Assembly (NCBI GenBank): GCA_031550085.1
Contig: JAVBOY010000027.1
Span: 1 to 58,349 of the forward strand
Direction: 5' to 3'
From: UBA4417 sp031550085
GTDB lineage: Bacteria > Bacteroidota > Bacteroidia > Bacteroidales > UBA4417
Length of the DNA: 58,349 bases
Position numbers and translations under genes: made by a program. The notes beneath the pieces are model-generated. The model was not told where the DNA came from, did no database searches, and worked only from the letters and a program-made list of their open reading frames with translations. Below, in pieces: positions 1 to 8,567 of the stretch (position 1 is its first letter; each line of letters begins with the position of its first letter).

Positions 1-515
1 GTAATAAAACTTTGCCAATCATCTGTGCAAATACTTCCATAGCTAATTCCAAAACCAAACATCTTTTTTCTTAACGCTTTGGCTGTTTTCAAGTTTCGTT
101 TACCCCAAACATAAGCCACTATTTCACCACTGTTTCGGTCATAAGCATAAATAAGCCAAATCTTATTGCTCTTTTTGCCAACATAGGTCCAAAACTCATC
201 TATTTCCAATTGCTCATAATAGCTTTGCTTTGGTTTAATCTCTTTATTCGATTTTACTAAAACGGATAATACTTTTCGGATGCTTACTTCCTCTATTTCT
301 GACACATCTCTTATTCCAATGCCTCGGACGAGCATCAGCATTATTTTCTGATTTATCGCAGAATGACAGCCTTGGTAATACAGAGCATGATTAACTATAA
401 ACTGACGTTGGCATTCTTTACACTGATAATTTTGCTTTTTATCACTTTTCTTCCCGTTTTTCTTTATATTTGCACTGTGACACTGAGGACAGTAGAGTAT
501 AATTGTGATTTGCAT
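1..515 (-). CDS. IS1-family transposase, partial (C-terminus outside window)
   Basis: An open frame starts with ATG at 515-513 and runs off the left edge (171 codons visible). It has a zinc ribbon of two CxxC pairs (CPQC near residue 9, CKEC near 32), as in the InsA part of IS1. A DDE-type catalytic region follows with IDEFWTYVGKKS, then WLIYAYDR and CTDDWQSF, matching the InsB part of IS1. InsA-like and InsB-like parts are in one uninterrupted frame, so this belongs to the single-ORF branch of IS1 and needs no programmed frameshift. The leader from 516 to 581 is the element's terminal region. The gene probably serves only its own transposition. Confidence 0.85.
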   Translation of the reverse strand, partial: MQITIILYCPQCHSANIKKNGKKSDKKQNYQCKECQRQFIVNHALYYQGCHSAINQKIMLMLVRGIGIRDVSEIEEVSIRKVLSVLVKSNKEIKPKQSYYEQLEIDEFWTYVGKKSNKIWLIYAYDRNSGEIVAYVWGKRNLKTAKALRKKMFGFGISYGSICTDDWQSFI

Positions 516-581
516 TTTACAAAAATACTCTTATTTTTCCTGAGTGTCACTTATTTATAGCAGCATACTTTTTGTAACACC
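1..581 (-). mobile_element. IS1-family insertion sequence, left part outside the window
   Basis: The sequence ends at 581 with GGTGTTACAAAAAGT read on the minus strand, which resembles an IS1-type terminal repeat starting GGTG. Inside it is a single open transposase frame. The element lies in a RecQ-like helicase gene: the flank from 582 is in frame with a RecQ N-terminus. The other end, its inverted repeat and the target duplication are outside the window. The boundary is inferred from the helicase reading frame and the repeat-like end, not from a matching second repeat. Confidence 0.75.
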
Positions 582-677
582 TCCCAAAATTTTATCAATA
601 GTTCCCCATTGTTCATCATAAAACTTTGGCAGCTTAAACTTTTGCTGCAATATTAACTCTGCTTCCTGCCTTGTCAT
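582..677 (-). pseudogene. 5' fragment of a RecQ-family helicase gene cut by the IS1 element
   Basis: Thirty-two codons from ATG at 677-675 read MTRQEAEL, LPKFYDEQW and TIDKIL. This is the N-terminus I recall for Bacteroidota RecQ-type ATP-dependent helicases, whose Walker A region follows soon after. The frame passes at 581 into the IS1 end and stops 8 codons later. The helicase core would lie beyond the left edge of the window. A good -7 box at 740-733 precedes the start by about 56 bases. The gene is interrupted unless the element excises. Identification rests on a short recalled N-terminal match. Confidence 0.65.
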
Positions 678-732
678 TTTCAATATATAATTATTGTTAT
701 GTCAACATTCTGAATAATTTAAATTACATCTG

Positions 733-740
733 CAAAGATA
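733..740 (-). promoter_or_regulatory. -7 box of the interrupted RecQ-like gene
   Basis: On the minus strand this reads TATCTTTG and fits the Bacteroidota -7 consensus TAnnTTTG. It lies 56 bases upstream of the ATG at 677. No well-spaced -33 TTTG is seen. Confidence 0.4.
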
Positions 741-765
741 AGATTTTTATGTAAAAGAGCGAAAA

Positions 766-1254
766 ATGCTCGCACTTTCGCAGGATTTGTCGCAAAACCG
801 CCCTGTCGAAGCTCGCGAACACGTCAAACGTTTCCACGAACTCTTTTTTACGCTATCACCTGATAAGAATGCCATTGAAAGTAACATTAGACGGGCATTG
901 TTCCTTGTGGACAAAAGCGCTTTCGGATATTATAAAGACCTTACAGAAAAGGGCTACTATAATCGAATAATCAGTGGCAATATCAATCAGGTAATTCAGG
1001 TCGATAGCGTGGTTTGCAATTTCGACGGCTATCCGTATAAGGTTGCCACCTATGCAAAGCAAATGATAATCCGTGAAAGCAATGTGACCGAACGAAGTTT
1101 TGTCATGCACTATAACTGCCTATTACTGAACAATTTTGCTTACTTAGCAAAGGTAATTATTATGAAACAGAGCTTTCGAGGAATTAAGGCTGAAACTTTA
1201 CTAAAAAACGGTTGCCCGCTTGTATCTCCGGGCCCTAATCCCAACTGGTGGTAA
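766..1254 (+). pseudogene. Remnant of conjugative transposon gene traK
   Basis: The first 105 or so residues read like the middle of TraK, a transfer-apparatus protein of Bacteroides conjugative transposons: NRPVEAREHVKRFHELFF, KSAFGYYKDLTEKGYYNRI, and VVCNFDGYPYK followed by NVTERS. The normal N-terminal membrane anchor is missing. After NVTERS the match is lost, with hints of frameshifts: a neighbouring frame near 1115-1130 still gives a C-LLLN stretch like the family. The tail to 1254 is unlike TraK and overlaps the 3' end of sbcC. No other transfer genes are present, so this is a dead fragment of a former integrative element. Confidence 0.7.
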
Positions 1255-4200
1255 TTTGGCTTCCTTTGGTTTCGGTTTGATTGATTTGCAGCCAGACGCC
1301 GATTTCCTGTTGCAGGTCGTTTACATGCGAAATAATCCCGACAATGCGGCTTTCATAACGCAATGATTTTAAGGTTTCATAAACCAATGCCAGCGACTCG
1401 CTGTCCAAGGTGCCGAATCCTTCGTCCAAAAAGAAAAAGCTTTGCCCGTTCCTGTTTTGCTGCTGGATGTTGTCGGTTAAGGCCAAAGCCAAACAGAGCG
1501 AGGCCTGAAACAGTTGCCCGCCTGAAAGCGTTTTTACGCTACGCAATTGATTTTCATTCAGATAATCGCGGATGATAAAATTATTTTCCTCATCCAATTC
1601 CAGTTGCAACTGTTGGCGCGTCAGCTTGTAAAAGCGCTCGTTGGCCATACGGGTCAGGTTTTGCAGATGAACGCGGGAAACGTAGTTTACAAAAGCCTGC
1701 CCTTTGAACAGGTTGAACAACAGCTTGATGTTTTCCTGCCGCTGCTGCAAATCCGACCGTTTTGCGGTTAGCAGCCGGGATTGTTCCCAATCTGCCTGCA
1801 AGCGCTGCCATTCATTTTCCAATCGTCCTTTTTCCTGATGCTGCTTGGATACGTTTGCTTCCAAAACAGCCAGTTCTGCCCGCAATCTGGCATGCTCCGC
1901 CTCGTCATAGCGGGCGGTCCCGATTTGCGCCTGCGTTTTTTGAAGGGCTACATCCAAGGCCGTAAAGGCATTCCGGAAATCCTGAATTTGTCTTTTTTCG
2001 TTTTCCAAATCCAGCGGCTGCGCCAAAATCTGCCGGACAGCAGCTTCATTTTCAAACGGAGACTGTGTTATTTTTTGCTGCCATCGTTCCAAGAGTTGTT
2101 GCTGTTGCTGCCGGATCTCCTCCCATTGCCGGGTTTGATGCGCCAAAGCCGCTTTGGATGCTTCCGTCTTTTGGAGCCATTCGTCACGAAGGCGTTGCAA
2201 ATGGGCAAACTGTTGTCCCGATTGCACATACAAGGCTTCCAAGCGGTTGATTTCATCCTGAATCTCCGGATGGGGCTTGCCGGAATATTCGTCAAATTCC
2301 GTGGGCGGAATCTGGTTGCGGATGGCTTCCGCCAGTTTTTGATCGCCGGAAACTTCTTTTTCTATTTGATAAATCGCTTCCGAATACGTTGCGATGTTCC
2401 GCTCATTTTCATCCCCCTGCAATTGAAGTTGTTTCAGTTGAGTATCCTGAAGCGCGAGTTGTTCCTGGATTTCATGAAATTTTTTCCATTCGCGGGTTAA
2501 AAGGCTTTCGTCCGAAGCATTCCAATCTTTCCAAATAAAAAGCCTTTGGTGCGATTCTAATTCGTTTTGGAGTTTTTCTATTTCTACTAGTAATTGTTTT
2601 TCAGAAGCTTGTTTCTTTTCCAGCAATTCCGTTGTATGCTGCAACGCAACCCAATCGTCGGAAACGGCTTTCAGCGCTGCCTCCAGGTCTGATTGCCCGG
2701 CTTGAGCCGTTTGTACTTCTTTTTCCACATTTTGAATATCCACCACATGCGGATGCTCCAAAGAGCCACAAAGCGGACAAGGCTGGCCGTCTGCAAGTCG
2801 GGAAGCAAATTCATGCAACCGTTGTTGAACAGCCCAGTGCTGCAAGGTTTCCGACAAAGTTTGCCTCCTTGCCTGAAGGGTTTCTTTCCGGCTTTGTAAT
2901 CCGGATTTTAGGTCCTCTTGCGGTTCCAGCGCGTACTTTACCGCCCATCCCCGGATTTTCTGCCTGATTTCCGCTATTTCGGATTCCAGGGTTTGGTGGT
3001 TTTTCCGGATTTCCGACAGCCGGGTTTGGAGCAATCCGTTTTGTTGAAACCATTCGCTTGCCTTTTGCAATTCCACGGAATTGGGCTGTTCGCGCCGCAA
3101 AACAGCCATCCGGTTTTCGACTTCCCGGATTTGTTCCGAAAGCCGGGCTTTTGCTTGCTTTTTTTCTTCCAGGACGCGGTTTCCGGCTTCGATGCGCTTT
3201 TGTTGTTGCTGCGTTTTCTGCAACAAGCCGGCTAATTGCAGGATGTTTTGCAACTGCCCGGCTTTTTGCTTCAGGTCGTTGCGGTTTTCAAAGGCTTTTT
3301 GAGCTTCCGCTAAATCCGTTGCAGCCACCAGCAAAGCGGACTCGGATGCAGCCAATTCCTGCTTGCTTTTTTCGATAGAGAGTGTTAACTCCCCGATTTG
3401 GAATTCGTTCCGGTCTTTTTGATCCAATTCATTTTTAAATTGGAAAAAACAGGTTTCATAATTTTTAATCCGGAGTTCTTGTCCGGAAACGGCTTTTTCC
3501 TGATGTTGCAAAACGGCAAACTGCTCTTTTTGGGTATTCCATTCCCGGAACAGGGCTTCCAAACGCGCCAATTCCAAATCCTGCGCCCGCTGTTGCTGCA
3601 GTTCTTTTTCCAAATCCGAAAGTACTTGTAGCAATTGCTGGCACTCGTTTTTCTTGGCGTCCAGGTTTTCCTGCGAGATCTCCCCGATCTGCCCGATCCG
3701 TGCTTCGGTTTCGGCTATTTCGGTTTCGGTTTTCTTCAAAAGCGCCGATGCATTGTTTTGCAAATCAAATTTTTGAAGGTTAAACAATTCCATCAGCATC
3801 ACATTCCGCTCTTTGGGCGAGAGCTGCAAAAACTCCTGGAATTTTCCCTGGGGAATGATACTAGTTCGTTTGAAATTTTGGTAGTCAATTTTCAGAATTG
3901 TTTCTATTTCCGCCATTTCGATGGGAAGGTAACCGCCGTCTTCCTTGCGGTAGAGTTTGCGCTCGAATTTTACGTCTTCAAATTTGTTTCTATTGCGTTT
4001 GCCTTCGACTTTGGCTTTGTAGATTTGTCCGCCGGGCGCCTCAAAATCAAACTCTATCAAACTGGCGGCGCATTTGAGGTTCATCATGTTGTAAGCCCGG
4101 TTGTCGCGGCTGTTGAGTCGTTCGCATTCGCCGAAAAGGCTGAAGGTGATAGCTTCCAAAACGGTGCTTTTCCCGCTTCCGGTTTGCCCGAAAATCCCGA

Positions 4201-4291
4201 ATAAATGCGCCGAGGTTAATTTTTGGAAATCAATCTCTTGCAATTCATTGTAGGAATAAATTCCTTGTATTTTCAGACGGAGGGGAAACAT
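1235..4291 (-). CDS. sbcC: SbcC, ATPase subunit of the SbcCD (Rad50-Mre11-like) nuclease
   Basis: The SMC/Rad50-type ATPase (1018 aa) partners SbcD to cut DNA hairpins and process double-strand ends. Visible features in order are Walker A (GQTGSGKST, about residues 35-43), long Glu/Gln-rich coiled coils, and a zinc hook CPLCG near residue 500 at the coil apex. A second coiled-coil arm follows, then the ABC signature LSGGQ and Walker B FFFLDEGFGTLD near the C-terminus. Length is normal for the family. The start ATG at 4291 directly precedes the P-loop domain. sbcD lies upstream on the same strand, but 522 bases of repeat-rich DNA separate the two, unusual for a pair normally arranged as an operon. 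Confidence 0.95.
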   Translation of the reverse strand: MFPLRLKIQGIYSYNELQEIDFQKLTSAHLFGIFGQTGSGKSTVLEAITFSLFGECERLNSRDNRAYNMMNLKCAASLIEFDFEAPGGQIYKAKVEGKRNRNKFEDVKFERKLYRKEDGGYLPIEMAEIETILKIDYQNFKRTSIIPQGKFQEFLQLSPKERNVMLMELFNLQKFDLQNNASALLKKTETEIAETEARIGQIGEISQENLDAKKNECQQLLQVLSDLEKELQQQRAQDLELARLEALFREWNTQKEQFAVLQHQEKAVSGQELRIKNYETCFFQFKNELDQKDRNEFQIGELTLSIEKSKQELAASESALLVAATDLAEAQKAFENRNDLKQKAGQLQNILQLAGLLQKTQQQQKRIEAGNRVLEEKKQAKARLSEQIREVENRMAVLRREQPNSVELQKASEWFQQNGLLQTRLSEIRKNHQTLESEIAEIRQKIRGWAVKYALEPQEDLKSGLQSRKETLQARRQTLSETLQHWAVQQRLHEFASRLADGQPCPLCGSLEHPHVVDIQNVEKEVQTAQAGQSDLEAALKAVSDDWVALQHTTELLEKKQASEKQLLVEIEKLQNELESHQRLFIWKDWNASDESLLTREWKKFHEIQEQLALQDTQLKQLQLQGDENERNIATYSEAIYQIEKEVSGDQKLAEAIRNQIPPTEFDEYSGKPHPEIQDEINRLEALYVQSGQQFAHLQRLRDEWLQKTEASKAALAHQTRQWEEIRQQQQQLLERWQQKITQSPFENEAAVRQILAQPLDLENEKRQIQDFRNAFTALDVALQKTQAQIGTARYDEAEHARLRAELAVLEANVSKQHQEKGRLENEWQRLQADWEQSRLLTAKRSDLQQRQENIKLLFNLFKGQAFVNYVSRVHLQNLTRMANERFYKLTRQQLQLELDEENNFIIRDYLNENQLRSVKTLSGGQLFQASLCLALALTDNIQQQNRNGQSFFFLDEGFGTLDSESLALVYETLKSLRYESRIVGIISHVNDLQQEIGVWLQINQTETKGSQITTSWD

Positions 4292-4813
4292 TATTATTAA
4301 TTACAAATTAAGAATGAAAAATTGAACGTGGGTTTTGATATAAAGTAAACGGGTTTTTAATTGAAAATGGAGAATTGAAAATTGAAAATGAGTTTTTTAA
4401 TAATGCGTGATGAACTTTCTTTAATTAACAAATCTAAATCTCAGCGAAACTCCGTGAACCCTCAGTGATTCTCAGCGTAATTTTTTTTAGCAGAAAGGGT
4501 TTCATTAATTGAAAATTGAAAATGATTCGTTAACAGGTTTACGGGTAACAAGTTTACCATTTACCCTATACTCTGCGCCAATAAACAATTAAACAGTTCA
4601 ACAATTAAACAACCTCCTCACCCTTCACGGTTCACTCTTCACTTATTATGCAATTAAAATAGCATATTATTAGATTTTATTATCGTAGTACATTAAAATC
4701 AACCGATCGACTCCTCCCCTCTCCCCAACTTCCCCTTTTTACCCTGAACCCTTTACCTTGTACCCTTCACCATCGATTAAACAGTTCAACAACTCAACAA
4801 TTCAACAAATTAT
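4292..4813. repeat. Intergenic word-repeat island A between sbcC and sbcD
   Basis: No gene is seen here. The DNA consists of short recurring words: GAAAATTGAAAATG, AACAGGTTTACGGGTAACAAG, many variants of TTCAACAATTAAAC, CCCTTCACGGTTCAC and TTTACCTTGTACCCTTC. The segment 4647-4702 (TATGCAATTAAAATAGCATA onwards) recurs with changes at 37102-37152 and 52483-52538. The stretch around 4509-4557 recurs almost unchanged at 36949-37001. The island fills the whole gap between two genes that are normally adjacent. Confidence 0.8.
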
Positions 4814-6040
4814 TCACCCTTCCCCATCAAACGCTTGTATTTCTTTAAAAATAGCGAGAATATCGTCGTTGGGGGCTTGTCCTTTTTTATGCTGGAAAAA
4901 CTCGACAAAGAGTTGCTGGAAATCACCGGTTTGCTGTACAGCATCGTAACGAGCTGCGGCTACCGGTTGTTGTTCGCGGATTTCGGGTTTTAAATGGATG
5001 ATGTGTTTATGGGCTTCGCGCATCCGCCGGATATCGGCTGTTTTTAAAAAGGTGTCGGTAACTACGGTTAATTCAACTAAAGATTCCGGATTCCCGCTTA
5101 GCCAAACTACGGCTTCATCTACGCTTTCAAAGCGTTTGCGTTCCAGATTTTCGCCGGCCGTTAATTCCACAAAGCTTACCGTAACCGGCTTTTGGGGAAC
5201 CAAATCGACAATGGCGACGGTTTTCTTCTGGCCTGCTTCGGAAAAACTGTATTGCAAGGGGCTTCCGCAATAAACCACCGGACAAGGTTCGTTGGCAATG
5301 GTTTGCTTGCGGTGCAAATGCCCAAGAGCAGCATATTGGATGTTTCCGGGAATGGCGGAAGTGAACACGGCTTGTGCGCCGCCAATATGCAAAATGCTGC
5401 GTTCGTCGTCAGGCTCGGGAGGGATTTCGCCTCCTTCCGCCATAAACAGCAAATGGGCCAACAATACCTGGACTCCGTTCGAGTTATCGAATGATCCGGC
5501 AAGGGCTTGCCAATTCCGTTTCAGAACGTCGCGCAGTTCTTCTTCGGGGTTTTCGCTTTCGAAATAGGTTCGCAGGCGGTGCTCGTTGGCATAGGGTGTA
5601 AGCAAAACGCGCAGCAACGGCTTGTTTTCGATTTTCAGTTCGATCAATCCTTTTCCGCTCCGGGTGATTTCGAAGCCGTTTTCAATTTTCAAAAGCGGGA
5701 TTTCGGTCTGCGGATAGCCCGAAAAAATAATGCCGCATTCGCGCGCCAGGGGATCGGGAGCTTCAATGCGGTCGGGCGAATCGTGGTTTCCGGCAATGGC
5801 AATGACGGGACGTTTCCCGTTGTTGGTTAATCGTTTTAAGGTTTTGTAAAACAATTCCACGGATTGTACCGGCGGATTGGCGGTATCGAATAAATCGCCT
5901 GCGATCAGCACCGCATCCACTGCCTGTTCATCGGCAATCCGGCAAATTTCGTCCAGCACCTTCTCCTGCGCTTCGTGGCGCGGATAGTTGTCCAGACGTT
6001 TTCCCAAATGCCAATCGGAGGTATGAAGAATGCGGAGCAT
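4814..6040 (-). CDS. sbcD: SbcD, Mre11-like nuclease subunit of SbcCD
   Basis: This calcineurin-like metallophosphoesterase (408 aa) is the nuclease of the SbcCD complex. The metal-binding motifs appear in order: HTSDWHLG at the N-terminus, GDLFD, GNHDSP near residue 90, and GHLHRKQ further on. The C-terminal part is the usual DNA-recognition and SbcC-binding extension. I chose the ATG at 6040 because the family begins MLRILHTSDWHLG. A longer frame to 6076 would need a TTG start and adds 12 unconserved residues. The gene is upstream of sbcC in transcription order but separated from it by word-repeat island A. Confidence 0.93.
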   Translation of the reverse strand: MLRILHTSDWHLGKRLDNYPRHEAQEKVLDEICRIADEQAVDAVLIAGDLFDTANPPVQSVELFYKTLKRLTNNGKRPVIAIAGNHDSPDRIEAPDPLARECGIIFSGYPQTEIPLLKIENGFEITRSGKGLIELKIENKPLLRVLLTPYANEHRLRTYFESENPEEELRDVLKRNWQALAGSFDNSNGVQVLLAHLLFMAEGGEIPPEPDDERSILHIGGAQAVFTSAIPGNIQYAALGHLHRKQTIANEPCPVVYCGSPLQYSFSEAGQKKTVAIVDLVPQKPVTVSFVELTAGENLERKRFESVDEAVVWLSGNPESLVELTVVTDTFLKTADIRRMREAHKHIIHLKPEIREQQPVAAARYDAVQQTGDFQQLFVEFFQHKKGQAPNDDILAIFKEIQAFDGEG

Positions 6041-6145
6041 GTTTCGGTTAATAACGGTTGTGATTTCGGGAAACAAAAATAATTTAAAATCTGTCCGGTA
6101 ATTTTGTTTCCGGCAAATTCAGGGCCATAAATATTCGGTAAAATA

Positions 6146-7261
6146 TTAACGCTTTACCTTGCAAGGATTTGCATAAATCCCGAGGAAAACAGACCGGATT
6201 TGTTCTTTGTCGCCATCCACGGATGCCAAAACCTGCTGCAACCGTTGCAAAAACTGTTCTTTTTCCTGTGCCGAATACCGGCTGGAAAATTCCGTTGAAT
6301 CTGTTTGCAAATCCCGGGCAATGTAATTGGTAGCAAACAGCTTGTAGCTTTCGTGAATTCGCCGGTCGATCAAAGACGCTACATTTTTGTAAAAATCCGC
6401 AGAAGATGCAGCAGGAAGTTCTTCCTTGACCAGAGGTTTGCATATGCTTACATGGACATCGCCTTTGGGCTGCATAATCCCCGTGAGCACGCTGATGTAA
6501 TCTTCATCTTTTTGCTTGATGTATTTGGCTCCATCACGCGAAAGGCAGATTTCCCGGGTTTTAAACAGGTCGCAGGGTTCCCATTGATACGAAATAGCAA
6601 TGGGAACAATATGGATTTCGTCAATGGCATCAGCCAAATCCGGGGTGGCGCTCATGCAAAACATTTTGATAATGCCCGGATCGGTTGCATCGTTCCCGTC
6701 TTTGGTACGGCCGTTCCGCTGGGCAATCCACACGGATTCGCCTTTTTGGCTAATAGTGTAACGGATGTATTCTGAAAGTTGCAGGGAGGTTTTGTAAAAT
6801 TCCCGGGGAGTTTCGCCCCGCGACACTTTAAACATTTTGTTCGAATTACCGATGTCAACGAGCAATTGGGAACTCATCAGGTTGCTTCCGAAGGTAATTT
6901 CGCTGGTGCGGAATCCGTTTTTGTACAGAGCTTGCTGCAAAAGCGAAGAATCGAGTACGATGTCGCGGTGGTTGGATACGAAGAGGTAGCTTTTTTGAGG
7001 ATCCAAATGCTCGATTCCGCTATACGAAAAGCGATGGATGGTGCTTTTGATGACTTGTTCGTTAAACTCATACATCACCTTTGCCTGGAAGTCATCCACC
7101 GTTTTACAATTGGATACTAATTCTTTGACTTCCTCAATGCTTTTTCCCGGAAAAACAAATTTTGCCATGGCCGGCAAATGCTCGCTATGGGCAATGCGCT
7201 GCATGGCAGCCGGTATTTCAGATTCGTGGTACGGACGAATGTCTTCGAATTTTGTGTCCAT
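6146..7261 (-). CDS. PlsC-like 1-acylglycerol-phosphate acyltransferase-type protein
   Basis: The protein (371 aa) resembles the lysophosphatidate acyltransferase family seen in Bacteroidota. SNHRDIVLD near residue 95 stands for the catalytic His/Asp motif, with one residue more between His and Asp than the usual HX4D. QRNGRTKDGND later corresponds to the substrate-binding FPEGTR block. The ATG at 7261 is preferred because it lies 4 bases after the stop of the ligase gene upstream; a longer frame to 7324 would run into that gene. As last gene of the cluster it may attach an acyl group to the polyene lipid anchor or serve phospholipid synthesis. The specific role is inference. Confidence 0.75.
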   Translation of the reverse strand: MDTKFEDIRPYHESEIPAAMQRIAHSEHLPAMAKFVFPGKSIEEVKELVSNCKTVDDFQAKVMYEFNEQVIKSTIHRFSYSGIEHLDPQKSYLFVSNHRDIVLDSSLLQQALYKNGFRTSEITFGSNLMSSQLLVDIGNSNKMFKVSRGETPREFYKTSLQLSEYIRYTISQKGESVWIAQRNGRTKDGNDATDPGIIKMFCMSATPDLADAIDEIHIVPIAISYQWEPCDLFKTREICLSRDGAKYIKQKDEDYISVLTGIMQPKGDVHVSICKPLVKEELPAASSADFYKNVASLIDRRIHESYKLFATNYIARDLQTDSTEFSSRYSAQEKEQFLQRLQQVLASVDGDKEQIRSVFLGIYANPCKVKR

Positions 7262-7265
7262 CGGG

Positions 7266-8567
7266 TTATTTTTTGCGGTTGTCGATAAATTTAATGGGCT
7301 TGCGGCCGGCATCGGGCAAAGCAATTTTTCGTATTTCTTCTACCGGACAGATTTCAATATCGGGCGCTACGCGGATCCGTGCCCGGAAGCGGTCTTTCAG
7401 GTCTTTTACCACATCGTATCCGGGTTGTTCGCTGATTCCGACCTTTATGACCACGTTATCATTTCCGCATTCATTGTCCAGCACTTCGAGCAGATAATTT
7501 TCCACATAGGGGACATTGTCCAGCACGTCAAAAATGGCAGGCGGATACAGGGTAGTTCCTTTGTATTTCACCATTTGATTCAAGCGTCCCAAAATCGGAC
7601 TGATGCGCATGCTTGTGCGTCCGCACGGGCAGGGACCGGTATGAAAACGCGCCAGATCTCCGGTTTTGAAGCGAAGCAACGGCATGCCTTCCACGCCCAG
7701 GGTGGTGATGGCCAACTCGCCCGCTTCCCCTTCGGGAACAGGGGCTCCGTCGGCATCCACGAGTTCGCAGATGATCAACTCGGGATGGTGGTGTCCGCCG
7801 CAACCGTATTCACACTCGGTAAATGTGGTTGCCATTTCGGTGGAGGCATAGGTGGAATACAATTCCACATCCCATTTTTCTTTGATGCTGTGTCCGAGCA
7901 GGTTCAATGAAAAATCATGTTCCCGCAGGCTTTCGCCGATGCAAATGAGTTTTTTGATGCTTGACTTTTTGTAGTCGATGTGATGGTCTTCGGCGTATTT
8001 GATCAGTTTTAAAATAAAGGAAGGGACGACCACGGCGATGTTGGGTTTGAAACGTTCGATGGTATCCCATTGCAACTCGGCAATGCCGTTTCCTACCCGG
8101 ATGATGCTCGCGCCCAGTTTCCGGACGCCCAGAAAATAAGCCAAACCGGCCATAAAGCGTTTGTCTATCGTGGTCATCAGTTGAAAAATATCGCCCGGCT
8201 TGGCTCCTGCGCATTCGAACGAAATTTTTTCATTATAACCCAGGCGTTCCAAATCAGCATCAGTCATGGCAAAGGTCACGGGATCACCCAAGGTTCCCGA
8301 TGTGGTGATGTAATCCACGATTTTTTCCTTGGGAACGCAAAGGAATTCTTCGTTATGCAACTGCAAGTCCTTCTTTTCGGTAAAATGGATTTGCTGCAAA
8401 TCTTCGAGGCTCTTAATCCGTGCGACATCCACCTGTTGCCGGGCAAACATTTTTTGATAAAAGGGCGAATTCTGGCTCAAATAATGCAACGCCCCGGCCA
8501 GCTTTTGCTCCTGAAATGCTTTGATGGCTTCTTTCGGCTGATATTCTATGGATGGTTGGTTGCTCAT
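7266..8567 (-). CDS. PaaK-like adenylate-forming aryl-acid ligase
   Basis: This ANL-superfamily protein (433 aa) resembles phenylacetate-CoA ligase and coenzyme F390 synthetase. The phosphate-binding motif is TTSGTLGDPVTF near residue 100; STYASTEMATTF and the ATP-ribose motif FKTGDLARF follow. A Cys/His-containing stretch CEYGCGGHHHPE near residue 250 fits the metal-binding loop of the PaaK/F390 group. In aryl polyene and flexirubin clusters a ligase of this kind loads the aromatic starter acid (4-coumarate or 4-hydroxybenzoate) onto an acyl carrier protein. Here the tyrosine ammonia-lyase at 31806-33350 would supply 4-coumarate. The stop overlaps nothing, but the start shares an ATGA with the esterase gene upstream. 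Confidence 0.85.
   Translation of the reverse strand: MSNQPSIEYQPKEAIKAFQEQKLAGALHYLSQNSPFYQKMFARQQVDVARIKSLEDLQQIHFTEKKDLQLHNEEFLCVPKEKIVDYITTSGTLGDPVTFAMTDADLERLGYNEKISFECAGAKPGDIFQLMTTIDKRFMAGLAYFLGVRKLGASIIRVGNGIAELQWDTIERFKPNIAVVVPSFILKLIKYAEDHHIDYKKSSIKKLICIGESLREHDFSLNLLGHSIKEKWDVELYSTYASTEMATTFTECEYGCGGHHHPELIICELVDADGAPVPEGEAGELAITTLGVEGMPLLRFKTGDLARFHTGPCPCGRTSMRISPILGRLNQMVKYKGTTLYPPAIFDVLDNVPYVENYLLEVLDNECGNDNVVIKVGISEQPGYDVVKDLKDRFRARIRVAPDIEICPVEEIRKIALPDAGRKPIKFIDNRKK

Noticed and set aside
363..560. Plus-strand frame within the IS1 region
   Set aside because: It is antisense to the IS1 transposase, which has clear zinc-ribbon and DDE-type blocks in the opposite frame.
3635..4204. 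Long plus-strand frame within sbcC
   Set aside because: It is antisense to the Walker A end of SbcC and has no recognisable domain; a by-product of codon bias.
4561..4813. CRISPR array suspected from repeated TTCAACAATTAAAC words
   Set aside because: The words vary in length and spacing, with no constant repeat/spacer pattern, and no cas gene is present.
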